DNA of 64,000 nucleotides from the NCBI GenBank assembly GCA_900539375.1, contig UQBY01000002.1:62001-126000 (forward strand), in the 5' to 3' direction. A program made the translations under genes and the position numbers. The stretch's first letter is position 1; each line of letters opens with the position of its first letter. The notes under the pieces were generated by a model, which ran no database searches, had not been told where the DNA came from, and worked only from the letters and a program-made list of their open reading frames with translations. Positions 44,432 to 54,235 of the stretch are shown here, piece by piece. The DNA comes from an uncultured Clostridium sp. (GTDB taxonomy: Bacteria > Bacillota > Clostridia > Clostridiales > Clostridiaceae).

Positions 44432-47077
44432 ATGAAACAATATGGTACAAATGAGCTAAGAGAAATGTACTTAAAATTCTTTGAAGGAAAAGACCATTTA
44501 AGATTAAAAAGCTTTTCTCTTGTTCCAAATAATGATAAAAGTTTACTTTTAATTAATGCAGGTATGGCACCACTTAAACCATACTTTACAGGAGTTCAAG
44601 AACCACCAAGAAGAAGAATAACAACTTGTCAAAAGTGTATAAGAACTGGTGATATTGAAAATGTAGGAAAGACATCAAGACATGGTACTTTCTTTGAAAT
44701 GCTTGGAAACTTTTCTTTTGGAGATTACTTTAAAGAAGAAGTTATTCCATGGGCTTGGGAGTTTGTTACAGAAGTTTTAGAAATGCCTAAGGACAGATTA
44801 TATGTAACAATATATTTAGATGATGATGAAGCTTATGATATATGGACTAGAAAGACTGATATAGACCCAGCTAGAATATTTAGATTAGGAAAAGAAGATA
44901 ACTTCTGGGAACATGGTGCAGGTCCTTGTGGTCCTTGTACAGAAATCCATTTTGATAGAGCAGATAATCTTCCACCAGTAAAAAATGCTGAAGAATTTGT
45001 AAAAGCTGGAGATGAAGATAGAGTAATTGAATTTTGGAATCTTGTATTTACTCAATTTGATGGTGATGGAAAAGGAAATTATGAAAAACTTGAAAGCACT
45101 AATATAGATACAGGTATGGGACTTGAAAGAATTGCAACTATAATGCAAGGAGTAAATAATATATTTGAAATAGATACAGTTAAAAATATATTAGGAAAAG
45201 TATGTAGCCTTTCTAACACTAAATATGGAGAAGACAAAGCTAAAGATGTATCTTTAAGAATAATAACTGACCATGTAAAAAGTGTTACCATGCTTATAGC
45301 AGATGGGGTAGGACCAAGCAATGAAGGAAGAGGCTATGTTTTAAGAAGATTATTAAGAAGAGCTGCAAGACATGGAAGACTTTTAGGAATAAAAGGATTA
45401 TTCTTATCTGAAATAGTAGATTCTGTAGTTGAAAACTATGGTGAAGCTTATCCAGAACTTGTAGAAAAGCAAGAATATATTAAAAAGATGGTTTCTTTAG
45501 AAGAAGAAAGATTTAATGAAACTATAGATACAGGACTTTCAATTCTTTTAGGATATATTCAAGAATTGGAAAAAGAAAATAAAACAGTTTTAGATGGAGA
45601 CAAAGCATTTAAGCTTTATGATACATATGGTTTCCCTTATGAATTAACAGAAGAAATTTGTGAGGAAAAGGGATTAACTATAGATAGAAAATCTTTTGAT
45701 GAAAACATGGAAAATCAAAGAGTAACTGCAAGAAATGCAAGAGGGGTATATTCTTACATGGGTGCAGAAGAAACTCCAATAAATAAAATAGAATCTGAAA
45801 TAAATACTGAATTTGTTGGATATACTAAATTAAAAGAGGAAGCTTCAATATTAGTTTTAGCAACAGATGAAGAATTTAGAAAAGAATTAAATGCAGGAGA
45901 AAAGGGCTATATAGTTACAGATAAAACTCCTTTCTATGCAGAAATGGGTGGTCAAGTAGGAGATAAAGGAGAAATCTACTCTGAAAACTTTAAAGCAGCA
46001 GTATTTAACACAAAGAAAAATGTTGGTGGAAAAGTAATTCACTATGTTAAAATATTAGAAGGAACTGTTAAAGAAGGAGAAAAGGTTACTTTAGAAGTAA
46101 ACAAGTCAAAAAGAAATAATATTTGTAAAAATCATACAGCAACTCATATGCTTCAAGAAGCTTTAAAAGAAGTAATAGGAGACCATACTCATCAAGCGGG
46201 TTCTTATGTAGATGATGAAAGATTAAGATTTGACTTTAACCATTTCCAAGCATTAACTGCAGAAGAAATTGAAAAGGTAGAAAATATAGTCAATGAAAAG
46301 ATAATGGATGTTTATGGAGTAGAAACTAAACTTATGACTTTAGAAGAAGCTAAGAAAACAGGTGCTATGGCACTATTTGATGATAAGTATGGTGATAAGG
46401 TAAGAGTTGTATGTGTTGGTGAATTCTCTAAAGAATTATGTGGTGGAACTCATGTAAAGAATTCAGGAGAAATTGGATTATTTAAAATATTAAGTGAAAC
46501 AGGTGTAGCTGCTGGTATAAGAAGAATAGAAGCAGTAACTGGTTTTAGTGCTATAAAGTATGTAGAAGAAAAGCAAAAGCTTCTTAAGGAAGTATGTCAA
46601 GCATTAAAGTGTAATGAAAAAGATGTTATTTCTAAAATTTCACACCAAGGTATAGAATTAAAAGAAAAGGAAAAAGAAATTTCAGAACTTAAGAGTAAGC
46701 TTACAAGTGGAGCAGAAGATGAAATTTTAAATTCTGCAAAAGAAATTAAAGGAATAAAAGTTGTTTCTTATGCTGTTGAAGGTGTAGACGGAAATGCTTT
46801 AAGAGATTTAGCAGATAAAATAAGAGATAAAGTAGGAAGTGGAGTTGTAGTACTTGCAAGTGCTTCTAATGATAAAGTTAATTTAGTAGCAATGGCAACT
46901 AAGGATTCTTTACAAAAAGGAATTCATTGTGGAAAGATTATAAAAGAAGTTGCATCTATTGTTGGTGGAGGCGGAGGAGGAAGACCAGACATGGCTCAAG
47001 CCGGTGGTAAAAATCCAGAAAAGATAGCTGAAGCAATAGAAAAATCATATGAAATAATTGAAAATTTAGTTAAGTAG
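44432..47077 (+). CDS. alaS: alanyl-tRNA synthetase
   Basis: An 881-residue class II synthetase that charges tRNA-Ala. The catalytic core opens [25 protein letters not shown]. The editing domain zinc motif has H568 and H572 (HTATH) plus C670 and H674 (CGGTH). The C-terminal C-Ala domain ends with the conserved [15 protein letters not shown]. Full length. A T-box with an alanine specifier controls it, and GGAGGG precedes the ATG. The alaS-ireB-ruvX order is conserved in Firmicutes. Confidence 0.97.
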   Translation: MKQYGTNELREMYLKFFEGKDHLRLKSFSLVPNNDKSLLLINAGMAPLKPYFTGVQEPPRRRITTCQKCIRTGDIENVGKTSRHGTFFEMLGNFSFGDYFKEEVIPWAWEFVTEVLEMPKDRLYVTIYLDDDEAYDIWTRKTDIDPARIFRLGKEDNFWEHGAGPCGPCTEIHFDRADNLPPVKNAEEFVKAGDEDRVIEFWNLVFTQFDGDGKGNYEKLESTNIDTGMGLERIATIMQGVNNIFEIDTVKNILGKVCSLSNTKYGEDKAKDVSLRIITDHVKSVTMLIADGVGPSNEGRGYVLRRLLRRAARHGRLLGIKGLFLSEIVDSVVENYGEAYPELVEKQEYIKKMVSLEEERFNETIDTGLSILLGYIQELEKENKTVLDGDKAFKLYDTYGFPYELTEEICEEKGLTIDRKSFDENMENQRVTARNARGVYSYMGAEETPINKIESEINTEFVGYTKLKEEASILVLATDEEFRKELNAGEKGYIVTDKTPFYAEMGGQVGDKGEIYSENFKAAVFNTKKNVGGKVIHYVKILEGTVKEGEKVTLEVNKSKRNNICKNHTATHMLQEALKEVIGDHTHQAGSYVDDERLRFDFNHFQALTAEEIEKVENIVNEKIMDVYGVETKLMTLEEAKKTGAMALFDDKYGDKVRVVCVGEFSKELCGGTHVKNSGEIGLFKILSETGVAAGIRRIEAVTGFSAIKYVEEKQKLLKEVCQALKCNEKDVISKISHQGIELKEKEKEISELKSKLTSGAEDEILNSAKEIKGIKVVSYAVEGVDGNALRDLADKIRDKVGSGVVVLASASNDKVNLVAMATKDSLQKGIHCGKIIKEVASIVGGGGGGRPDMAQAGGKNPEKIAEAIEKSYEIIENLVK

Positions 47078-47148
47078 TATACAAAACTTATAAATTAATG
47101 TATACTTAAATGAGAAGTAAACGAAAATTTTCCTTAGCAATTTATGTA

Positions 47149-47183
47149 AGGGGGTGAGCTGCTAAGAGGCAGCATTGATTATG
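47149..47183 (+). promoter_or_regulatory. ireB ribosome site separated from start by a hairpin
   Basis: AGGGGGTGA (ending near 47157) is about 24 bases from ATG 47181. GCTGC (47158-47162) and GCAGC (47169-47173) can pair around TAAGAG; folding leaves about eight bases, a normal spacing. An in-frame TTG at 47175 lies only one base after the stem. Confidence 0.6.
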
Positions 47184-47447
47184 AATAGTAATAATGATAA
47201 TATGGAATACACAATGCAGTTTGATGTAGCTAAAAATAGAGAAGTTTTAACAAAGACAATTTTAACAGAAGTTTATAAGTCTTTAAAGGAAAAGGGTTAT
47301 AATCCTGTTAATCAACTTGTAGGTTATCTTATGTCAGGAGACCCTACTTACATCACAAATTATAACGGAGCAAGGGCTTTAGTAAGAAAACTTGAAAGAG
47401 ATGAAATTCTCGAAGAAGTAATAAAATCTTATTTAGACATAAAATAA
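47181..47447 (+). CDS. ireB: IreB family regulatory protein (DUF965)
   Basis: An 88-residue protein with the IreB/YrzL core: TMQFDVAKNREVLTKTILTEVYKSLKEKGYNPVNQLVGYLMSGDPTYITNYN, then ARALVRKLERDEILEEVIKSYL. In Enterococcus, IreB is a substrate of the PASTA kinase IreK and affects cephalosporin resistance. I prefer ATG 47181 over TTG 47175 because of the hairpin-adjusted ribosome spacing. A terminator begins at its stop codon. Its neighbours alaS and ruvX match the conserved Firmicutes order. Confidence 0.92.
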   Translation: MNSNNDNMEYTMQFDVAKNREVLTKTILTEVYKSLKEKGYNPVNQLVGYLMSGDPTYITNYNGARALVRKLERDEILEEVIKSYLDIK

Positions 47448-47475
47448 AAAGGTGCCCGTTTAAGGGCATCTTTTT
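47446..47475 (+). terminator. terminator after ireB
   Basis: A 12-bp stem (47446-47457 with 47464-47475, one G-U) with a GC core GTGCCC/GGGCAT and a T5 tail. ruvX follows after 21 bases, so read-through or a promoter within ireB must supply it. Confidence 0.8.
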
Positions 47476-47496
47476 AACATTTATAGGAGCACTACA

Positions 47497-47916
47497 ATGA
47501 GAATATTAGGTTTAGACATAGGTCAAAAGACTATCGGCTTAGCAATTTCAGATCCATTAGGCTTAACAGCTCAGGGTCTTACAACTATACGTAGAAAAAA
47601 TAAACAAAGTGATATAGAAGAATTAAAAAAGGTATGTAAAGAGTATGAAGTGGAAACACTAGTAATAGGATTACCTAAAAATATGAATAATAGCATTGGT
47701 TTTGCAGGGGAAAAAATACAAGAATTTGCAGAACTAATTAAAGAAGAAATAGGATTGAAAATAGAGTTCTGGGATGAAAGACTAACAACAGTTGCAGCTC
47801 ACAGGGCTATGCTAGAAGCTGACCTTTCAAGAGGAAAAAGAAAAAAGATAGTTGATAAGGTTGCAGCTACATATATATTACAAGGTTATTTAGATAGACT
47901 TTTTAACATGAAATAA
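47497..47916 (+). CDS. ruvX: putative Holliday junction resolvase RuvX (YqgF)
   Basis: A 139-residue RNase H-fold protein, essential in many bacteria and involved in 16S rRNA 5'-end maturation and possibly junction resolution. Catalytic acids are visible: D6 in [16 protein letters not shown], the [13 protein letters not shown] segment, and the C-terminal WDERLTT followed by [13 protein letters not shown]. The length is normal. AGGAG precedes the ATG. It is followed by a DUF1292 gene, as in Bacillus (yrrK-yrzB). Confidence 0.93.
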   Translation: MRILGLDIGQKTIGLAISDPLGLTAQGLTTIRRKNKQSDIEELKKVCKEYEVETLVIGLPKNMNNSIGFAGEKIQEFAELIKEEIGLKIEFWDERLTTVAAHRAMLEADLSRGKRKKIVDKVAATYILQGYLDRLFNMK

Positions 47917-47944
47917 AAAATAATAATAAAGGAGAGATTAATTT

Positions 47945-48223
47945 ATGATGGAAGAATTAGATTATATCACATTATTTGATGAAGATGGAAATGAAGAAAA
48001 AATGGAGGTTATAGATTTTTTTAAAATAGAAGATTTAAATCAAGAATATCTAGTTGTTACTCCAGCTGATGTAGAAGTGGATGAAGCTTACTTCTTAAAA
48101 CGTATTGTAGATGAAAATGGAGAAGTAACTTATGAAACAATAGATGAAGAAGAAGAATTTAACATAGTTGCTGAAACTTATGAATTATTAGGTGAAGAAT
48201 TAGAAGGATTACTTGACAAATAA
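47945..48223 (+). CDS. DUF1292 family protein (YrzB-like)
   Basis: A 92-residue acidic protein of the DUF1292 family: ITLFDEDGNEEKMEVIDFFKIEDLNQEYLVVTPAD, then EVTYETIDEEEEFNIVAETYELL. The family is found beside ruvX across Firmicutes but has no defined role. The tandem ATGs at 47945 and 47948 share the AAGGAGAG site; either may be used. The fur gene follows after 46 bases. Confidence 0.88.
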   Translation: MMEELDYITLFDEDGNEEKMEVIDFFKIEDLNQEYLVVTPADVEVDEAYFLKRIVDENGEVTYETIDEEEEFNIVAETYELLGEELEGLLDK

Positions 48224-48269
48224 AATTTTATAAGTTTAGTATATTTATAAAAGATAGTAGGTGTAGAGT

Positions 48270-48740
48270 ATGAGTAAAGAAGTTACCATAGATTATGTAG
48301 TTCTTAAAGAAGACTTAAAGAAAAAAGGATATAAGCTTACTCCTCAAAGAAGAGCTATTGTAGATACCATTGTTCTTAATGAAGGTAAACACCTAACAGC
48401 AGAAGAAATTTATGATGAGGTAAAAAAAGATTGCCCAGAGATAGGGCTTGCAACCGTTTATAGAACAATTTTATTATTAGAAGAAATTGGAGTAGTAAGT
48501 AAATTACATTTAAATGATGGATGCAGTAGATATGAGCTGGTACATAGTGATGAAGTTCATAGACATCATCATCTTATTTGTAATGTTTGTAATAAGGTTA
48601 TTGAAGTAAAAGATGATTTATTAGAAGAAATAGAAATAAGGGTAGAGAAAGAATATAAATTTAAAATAGTAGATCATGCTTTGAAATTTTATGGTATATG
48701 CCATGAATGTCAAGAAAAAAATAATGAAGGTAATGAATAA
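48270..48740 (+). CDS. fur: Fur family transcriptional regulator
   Basis: A 156-residue metal-dependent repressor. The winged-helix domain is KKKGYKLTPQRRAIVDTIV ... GLATVYRTILLLEEIG. The dimerisation domain has HSDEVHRHHHLICNVC and a second CHEC pair (GICHECQ), forming the structural zinc site, and the HHHH stretch is typical of Fur. Fur, Zur and PerR cannot be fully separated by eye; the HRHHH pattern favours Fur. AGGTG precedes the ATG. It is probably part of a ruvX-DUF1292-fur unit. Confidence 0.88.
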   Translation: MSKEVTIDYVVLKEDLKKKGYKLTPQRRAIVDTIVLNEGKHLTAEEIYDEVKKDCPEIGLATVYRTILLLEEIGVVSKLHLNDGCSRYELVHSDEVHRHHHLICNVCNKVIEVKDDLLEEIEIRVEKEYKFKIVDHALKFYGICHECQEKNNEGNE

Positions 48741-48814
48741 AAGGCAAATTCCTTAAGTAGAAGAGGAAAACCTTTATTCTTTATTTATATATAAAACTTA
48801 ATAAGGAGGGCATT

Positions 48815-50482
48815 ATGAAAGCAGAAAGAGCAAAGGTTAAAATTATACCTCTAGGCGGCTTGAATGAAATTGGTAAGAATATAACTGCTATAGAATATAA
48901 AGATGATATAGTAGTTATAGATTGCGGACTAAGATTCCCAGATGAAGATATGTTTGGAATAGATGTAGTTATACCAGATGTTTCATATCTAATAAAGAAT
49001 CAAGAGAAGGTAAGAGGAATATTTTTAACTCACGGACATGAGGACCATATAGGAGCATTACCTTATGTATTAAAACAATTAAATGTTCCAGTATATGGTA
49101 CTAAGTTAACTCTTGGTATTGTTGAGACAAAGTTAAAAGAACACGGATTATTAAGCTCAACAGAATTAATAAAAGTAAAACCAAGAGATATAATAAAATT
49201 AAATACAGTATCAGTTGAGTTTATTAAAACTAATCACTCTATTGCAGATTCAGTTGCAATAGCTATTCACACACCACTAGGAGTTGTACTTCACACAGGT
49301 GACTTTAAAATTGACTATACTCCAATAGATGGAGAGCTAACGGATTTTGGAAGATTAGCTGAGCTTGGTAAAAAAGGTGTTTTAGTAATGCTTGCAGATT
49401 CAACTAATGCTGAAAGACCTGGATATACCATGTCTGAAAGAGTAGTAGGAGAAAGTTTTGCAAGATTATTTGCAAAAGCAGAAGGAAGAATAATTGTAGC
49501 TACATTTGCTTCAAATATTCATAGAATTCAACAAATCATACAAGCTTCTGAAAAACTTGGAAGAAAGGTTGCAGTTTCAGGAAGAAGTATGGAAAATATA
49601 GTTCAAGTAGCAATGGAACTTGGATATTTAGAAATGCAAGAAGATACATTAATTTCTATAGACCAAATTTCTCAATATCCTAATGAACAAGTTGTTTTAA
49701 TTACAACAGGAAGTCAAGGAGAGCCAATGTCAGCTTTAGCTAGAATGGCTGCTTCAGAGCATAGAAAGATAAATATAGTTGAAGGGGATACTGTAATATT
49801 ATCAGCTTCACCAATACCAGGAAATGAAAAACTTGTTTCAAAGGTTATAAATCAACTATTTAAAAAAGGTGCAAATGTTATTTATGAATCTTTAGAAAAG
49901 GTTCATGTATCAGGTCATGCATGTCAAGAAGAATTAAAACTTATGCATGCTTTAGTAAGACCTAAATTCTTTATACCAGTACATGGAGAATATCGTCACT
50001 TAAAACAACATGCGGAACTTGCATGTAAGGGAGGACTTCCTGAAAGAAACTTCTTATTAATTGAAAATGGTGATGTAATAGAAGTTACTAGAAATTATAT
50101 GAAGAAAACAGGAACTGTTACTTCAGGTCAAGTATTTGTTGATGGTTTAGGGGTTGGAGATGTAGGACATATAGTTCTTAGAGATAGAAAACATCTTTCA
50201 CAAGATGGTATTTTAACAGTAGTAGTTACTATTGAAAGACAAACAGGTTGTGTTATTGCAGGACCTGATATAATTTCAAGAGGATTTGTATATGTAAGAG
50301 AATCTGAAGGCCTTATGGATGAAGCAAGAGAGCTTGTAAAGAACATTTTAGATGATTTCCAAGAAAGAAATATTACTGATTGGTCAACTCTAAAATCTGG
50401 AATGAGAGATGGCTTAAGAGAATTCTTATATGAAAAAACTAAGAGAAAGCCAATGATATTACCAATAATAATGGAAGTTTAA
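48815..50482 (+). CDS. rnj: ribonuclease J
   Basis: A 555-residue metallo-beta-lactamase/beta-CASP nuclease with 5'-3' exonuclease and endonuclease activity on mRNA and rRNA. The metal motif HGHEDH is at 73-78, with further ligands in HTGDFKIDYTP and the CASP motif near HVSGHACQEELKLM and FFIPVHGEYRHL. Length matches RNase J1/J2 (about 555). AAGGAGGG precedes the ATG. A promoter and hairpin for the next gene, typA, follow directly. Confidence 0.95.
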   Translation: MKAERAKVKIIPLGGLNEIGKNITAIEYKDDIVVIDCGLRFPDEDMFGIDVVIPDVSYLIKNQEKVRGIFLTHGHEDHIGALPYVLKQLNVPVYGTKLTLGIVETKLKEHGLLSSTELIKVKPRDIIKLNTVSVEFIKTNHSIADSVAIAIHTPLGVVLHTGDFKIDYTPIDGELTDFGRLAELGKKGVLVMLADSTNAERPGYTMSERVVGESFARLFAKAEGRIIVATFASNIHRIQQIIQASEKLGRKVAVSGRSMENIVQVAMELGYLEMQEDTLISIDQISQYPNEQVVLITTGSQGEPMSALARMAASEHRKINIVEGDTVILSASPIPGNEKLVSKVINQLFKKGANVIYESLEKVHVSGHACQEELKLMHALVRPKFFIPVHGEYRHLKQHAELACKGGLPERNFLLIENGDVIEVTRNYMKKTGTVTSGQVFVDGLGVGDVGHIVLRDRKHLSQDGILTVVVTIERQTGCVIAGPDIISRGFVYVRESEGLMDEARELVKNILDDFQERNITDWSTLKSGMRDGLREFLYEKTKRKPMILPIIMEV

Positions 50483-50484
50483 GC

Positions 50485-50513
50485 TTGACATAGTTAAATA
50501 GAAAGTATATTAT
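50485..50513 (+). promoter_or_regulatory. sigma-A promoter of typA
   Basis: TTGACA (50485-50490), a 17-base spacer and TATTAT (50508-50513), beginning three bases after the rnj stop. The predicted transcript would begin around 50520, immediately before the hairpin at 50527. Confidence 0.75.
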
Positions 50514-50526
50514 AAAAAAGATGAGG

Positions 50527-50555
50527 ATTGGGTACGAAAGTATCCAATTTTCTTT
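50527..50555 (+). terminator. GAAA-loop hairpin in the rnj-typA gap
   Basis: A 9-bp stem with one G-U (50527-50535 with 50540-50548), a GAAA tetraloop and trailing TTTCTTTT. It can end rnj transcripts but lies downstream of the typA promoter, so it would also be the 5' hairpin, or an attenuator, of the typA mRNA. Confidence 0.65.
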
Positions 50556-50615
50556 TGGAAAAAATGATTTATAGGTTTACATATTTTTTAATATAAATTT
50601 TGGAGGCAAAATATT

Positions 50616-52442
50616 ATGGAATTAATTAAAAGGGAAGATATAAGAAATATAGCTATTATAGCTCACGTTGACCATGGTAAGACTACTTTAGTTGATGCAC
50701 TTCTTAAACAAAGTCATGTTTTCAGAACCAATGAAAAGGTGCAAGAGAGAGTTATGGATTCTAATGATTTAGAAAAAGAAAGAGGAATAACTATACTTTC
50801 AAAAAATACTGCAGTAATGCACAATGGAGTTAAAATTAATATAGTAGATACTCCAGGACATGCTGATTTTGGTGGAGAAGTTGAACGTGTACTAAAAATG
50901 GTTGATTCAGTTTTATTAGTAGTAGATTCTTATGAAGGACCAATGCCACAAACTAAATTCGTTCTTAAAAAAGCATTAGAATTAGGATTAAAACCAATAG
51001 TTGTAATCAATAAAATAGATAAGCCAGATGCTAGACCAGAAGAAGTTATAGATGAAGTTTTTGACTTATTCTTAGAATTAGGTGCTAATGATGAACAATT
51101 AGACTTCCCTATAATATATGCATCAGCTAGAGCGGGGTATGCAAGATACAATGTAGATGATGAAAACAATGATATGCAACCTTTATTTGAAACAATAATA
51201 AAACATGTAGAATGTCCAGAAGGATACATAGATGAACCATTCCAAATGTTAGTAACTACATTAGATTCAAATGCATTTGTTGGTAAAATAGCAATTGGAA
51301 AAATTCACAGAGGAACTGTTAAGAAAAACCAAAATGTTTCATTGGTAAGCATGGATGGAACAACAAAGAATTATAAAGTTACAAATCTTTATACATATAA
51401 TGGATTAAAAAGAGAAGAAGTTAATGAAGCTTCAATGGGTGATATTATAGCTTTAAGTGGTGTAACAGATGCAAATATTGGAGAAACTATAGCAGATTCT
51501 CAATGTCCAGAAGCTCTTCCATTTGTTCATATAGATGAACCAACATTAAGCATGAACTTTATGGTAAATAATTCTCCATTTGCAGGTCAAGATGGTGAAT
51601 TTATAACATCAAGACATTTAAGAGATAGATTAATGCAAGAATTAGAAACTAATGTTTCTTTAAGAGTTAGAGAAATAACTCCAGAATGTTTTGAAGTGTC
51701 AGGAAGAGGAGAACTTCACCTATCAATACTTATTGAAACAATGAGAAGAGAAGGATATGAACTTCAAGTTTCTAAAGCAAATGTTATATTTAAAGAAGAA
51801 AATGGAAAGAAATTAGAACCAATTGAATATTTAACAATAGATGTTCCAGAAGAATTTATGGGACCTGTTATGGAAAAGCTTGGACCAAGAAAAGGAGAAA
51901 TGGTAAACATGACTTCTGCAGTAAATGGTTATACAAGACTAGAATTTAAAATTCCTGCAAGAGGACTTATAGGATTTAGAAATGAATTTATGACAGATAC
52001 AAAGGGTAATGGAATAATGAACCATGTATTTGATAGTTATGAACCATATAAGGGAGAAATTCCAACAAGAAGTAGAGGTTCAATAGTTTCTTTTGAAACA
52101 GGTGAAGCTATAGCTTATGGATTATTTAATGCTCAAGAAAGAGGTCAATTATTTATAGGACCTGGAACTCCTGTATATCAAGGAATGATAGTTGGTGTAT
52201 GTGGAAGAGCAGAAGATATAGATATAAATGTATGTAAAGGAAAGAAACTTACAAATACAAGAGCTTCAGGTTCAGATGAAGCAGTTAAATTAGTACCACC
52301 AGTAATTATGTCTCTTGAAAATGCTTTAGAGTTTATAAATAATGATGAACTTGTAGAAATTACACCTAATAATATAAGAATGAGAAAAATTATATTAGAT
52401 AGTGCTGAAAGAAAGAAAGCTATAAGCAGAAATAAAAGATAA
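50616..52442 (+). CDS. typA: ribosome-associated GTPase TypA/BipA
   Basis: A 608-residue translational GTPase of the EF-G family that acts in ribosome assembly and stress adaptation. G1 is [10 protein letters not shown], then RGITILSKN (switch I), [14 protein letters not shown] (G3), [13 protein letters not shown] (G4), and the BipA-specific C-terminus ([42 protein letters not shown]). Full length. It has TGGAGG as ribosome site and its own promoter just after rnj. Confidence 0.96.
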   Translation: MELIKREDIRNIAIIAHVDHGKTTLVDALLKQSHVFRTNEKVQERVMDSNDLEKERGITILSKNTAVMHNGVKINIVDTPGHADFGGEVERVLKMVDSVLLVVDSYEGPMPQTKFVLKKALELGLKPIVVINKIDKPDARPEEVIDEVFDLFLELGANDEQLDFPIIYASARAGYARYNVDDENNDMQPLFETIIKHVECPEGYIDEPFQMLVTTLDSNAFVGKIAIGKIHRGTVKKNQNVSLVSMDGTTKNYKVTNLYTYNGLKREEVNEASMGDIIALSGVTDANIGETIADSQCPEALPFVHIDEPTLSMNFMVNNSPFAGQDGEFITSRHLRDRLMQELETNVSLRVREITPECFEVSGRGELHLSILIETMRREGYELQVSKANVIFKEENGKKLEPIEYLTIDVPEEFMGPVMEKLGPRKGEMVNMTSAVNGYTRLEFKIPARGLIGFRNEFMTDTKGNGIMNHVFDSYEPYKGEIPTRSRGSIVSFETGEAIAYGLFNAQERGQLFIGPGTPVYQGMIVGVCGRAEDIDINVCKGKKLTNTRASGSDEAVKLVPPVIMSLENALEFINNDELVEITPNNIRMRKIILDSAERKKAISRNKR

Positions 52443-52473
52443 TCTTTTGAATAATAATAATTTATATTATAAT

Positions 52474-52506
52474 AAAGTAAATGGTCTAAAAGGCTATTTA
52501 CTTTTA
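52474..52506 (+). terminator. terminator between typA and mltG
   Basis: A 13-bp stem with two G-U pairs (52474-52486 with 52492-52504) and a five-base loop, followed by ATTATATTAT, so the T-tract is weak. A TTGAAT...TATAAT pair (15-base spacer) immediately upstream could be a promoter whose transcript would start inside the stem. Confidence 0.6.
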
Positions 52507-52526
52507 TTATATTATGGGAGGATTAT

Positions 52527-53564
52527 ATGAAAAAGAAAAAGGTAATACTATTATTAATAGTATTAATATTGGTTTTGGCTATAGGTGTATTAGAGTATTT
52601 TAGTGGAGTTGTGGAAAACCCCTTAAAATCTAATGAGGATAAAATAGAAGTAGTTATAGATGAAGGGGAAAGCTTTTATTCTCTTTTAGACAATTTATCT
52701 AGTAAAGGAATGTTAAAAAATAAAGAGATTATAAAGCTTAAATTAAAGCTAGACAATAAAACTAATATAAATTTAATTCCTGGAAAATATGAAATAAAAA
52801 CTAATGTAACTCTTGAAAGACTTATAGAAATATTAGAAACAGAAGATTTAAATGAAAATAGAATTTCTATAACAATTCCAGAAGGGTATGATATAGAAGA
52901 AATGGGAGCCTTATTTGAAGAAAAAGGATTATTTTCAAAAGATGAATTTTTAAAGGCAGTTAAAAGTTATGAACTTCCAAGTTATGTTAAAAAGGATGAT
53001 AATAAGAAATATAATTTAGAAGGTTATTTATTTCCAGATACATATTTTTTTGATAAAAATGCTACTCCAGAGGAAGTAATATCTTCAATGATTAGTGAAT
53101 TTGAAAAAACCTTAAAGAAGGTAGAAGAAGAAACTAAAGTTACAATTAAAGAAGATGAAATAGAAAAAATAATAACAATAGCTTCTTTAGTTGAAGAAGA
53201 GGCAGAACTTGATGAAGAAAGAGATTTAGTATCTTCAGTTATATACAATAGATTAGAAAAAGGAATGAAATTAGAATTTTGTTCAACAATAAATTATGCT
53301 TGGGGAGAACATTTACCACAAGTTTTAAATAAACATTTAGAAATAGATTCTCCTTATAACACATATAAAAATCTAGGACTTCCAGTAGGACCTATAACAA
53401 ATCCAGGAGAAAAATCAATAGTTGCAGCTGTAAAGCCAGCAAAAACAGATTATTTATACTTTATGCTATTATATAATCAAGGGGGAAAACATCATTTCTC
53501 TACTACTGGAGCAGAACATGAAAAAGTAAAAAAGGAAGAAGAAGCTAAAGCAAAGGCTAATTAA
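52527..53564 (+). CDS. mltG: endolytic transglycosylase MltG (YceG)
   Basis: A 345-residue membrane-anchored lytic transglycosylase that cuts nascent glycan strands and sets their length. One N-terminal membrane helix (about 5-24) precedes a LysM-like region and the YceG catalytic domain. The catalytic glutamate is E223 in ASLVEEEAELDEERDLVSSVIYNRL, with LEGYLFPDTYFF and YNTYKNLGLPVGPITNPG also diagnostic. It is the yrrL position of the conserved Firmicutes order and is followed by trmR and trhP. Confidence 0.94.
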   Translation: MKKKKVILLLIVLILVLAIGVLEYFSGVVENPLKSNEDKIEVVIDEGESFYSLLDNLSSKGMLKNKEIIKLKLKLDNKTNINLIPGKYEIKTNVTLERLIEILETEDLNENRISITIPEGYDIEEMGALFEEKGLFSKDEFLKAVKSYELPSYVKKDDNKKYNLEGYLFPDTYFFDKNATPEEVISSMISEFEKTLKKVEEETKVTIKEDEIEKIITIASLVEEEAELDEERDLVSSVIYNRLEKGMKLEFCSTINYAWGEHLPQVLNKHLEIDSPYNTYKNLGLPVGPITNPGEKSIVAAVKPAKTDYLYFMLLYNQGGKHHFSTTGAEHEKVKKEEEAKAKAN

Positions 53565-53584
53565 TTATTTTTTGGAGGAAAAAA

Positions 53585-54232
53585 ATGAGTAATATAACTT
53601 ATGACTATATGGAAGAATATATTAGAGGATTAATTCCAGATAGAACAGGAGTTTTAAAAGAAATAGAAGATTTTGCAAGAGAAAATAAAGTGCCAATAGT
53701 TCAAAAAGAAACAGGAAAGTTTCTTGAATTTATGGTAAGTATGAAAAAGCCTCTTAGAATTTTAGAGTTAGGAACAGCTATAGGCTTTTCCTCAATATTA
53801 ATGTATGAAGCAAGTGGAAATAATCCAGATATAGTTACTATAGAGAGAGATGAAAAAATGATAGAACTTGCAAATATTAATCTTAAAAGATTTAATCTTC
53901 AAGATAAAATAAAAATAGAAGAAGGAGATTGTTTAGAAATTTTAGAAAAACTTCAAGAACCTTTTGATTTAATTTTTATGGATGCAGGAAAAGGTCATTA
54001 TAATCATTTCTTGCCACATTGTTTAAGACTTTTAAAAGAAGATGGAATAATAATTGCAGACAATGTATTATTTAGAGGAATGGTAGCTTCAAAGGAGCTT
54101 GTAAAGAGAAGAAAAATTACTATAGTAAAAAGAATGAGAACATATTTAGACATGGTATCTAGTGATGAAAACCTAATTACATCAGTAATTCCTATGGGAG
54201 ATGGAATTGCAGTTACTAAGAGGAGGAAATAA
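53585..54232 (+). CDS. trmR: tRNA 5-hydroxyuridine methyltransferase TrmR
   Basis: A 215-residue class I SAM-dependent O-methyltransferase. The SAM loop is LELGTAIGFSS, followed by TIERDEKMIELA and FDLIFMDAGKGHY. Its relatives resemble catechol methyltransferases, but the gene position between mltG and a U32-family gene matches Bacillus yrrM (trmR), which methylates ho5U34 to mo5U34 in tRNAs. The function is therefore inferred from synteny plus family. TTGGAGG precedes the ATG, and trhP starts three bases after the stop. Confidence 0.88.
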   Translation: MSNITYDYMEEYIRGLIPDRTGVLKEIEDFARENKVPIVQKETGKFLEFMVSMKKPLRILELGTAIGFSSILMYEASGNNPDIVTIERDEKMIELANINLKRFNLQDKIKIEEGDCLEILEKLQEPFDLIFMDAGKGHYNHFLPHCLRLLKEDGIIIADNVLFRGMVASKELVKRRKITIVKRMRTYLDMVSSDENLITSVIPMGDGIAVTKRRK

Positions 54233-54235
54233 AAA

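Noticed and set aside
47077..47105. GTATAC inverted repeat after alaS as terminator
   Set aside because: Only six base pairs with an 18-base loop and no T-run.
52447..52473. Promoter TTGAAT-N15-TATAAT before mltG
   Set aside because: The spacer is short and the transcript would begin inside the terminator stem, so I kept it only as a note.
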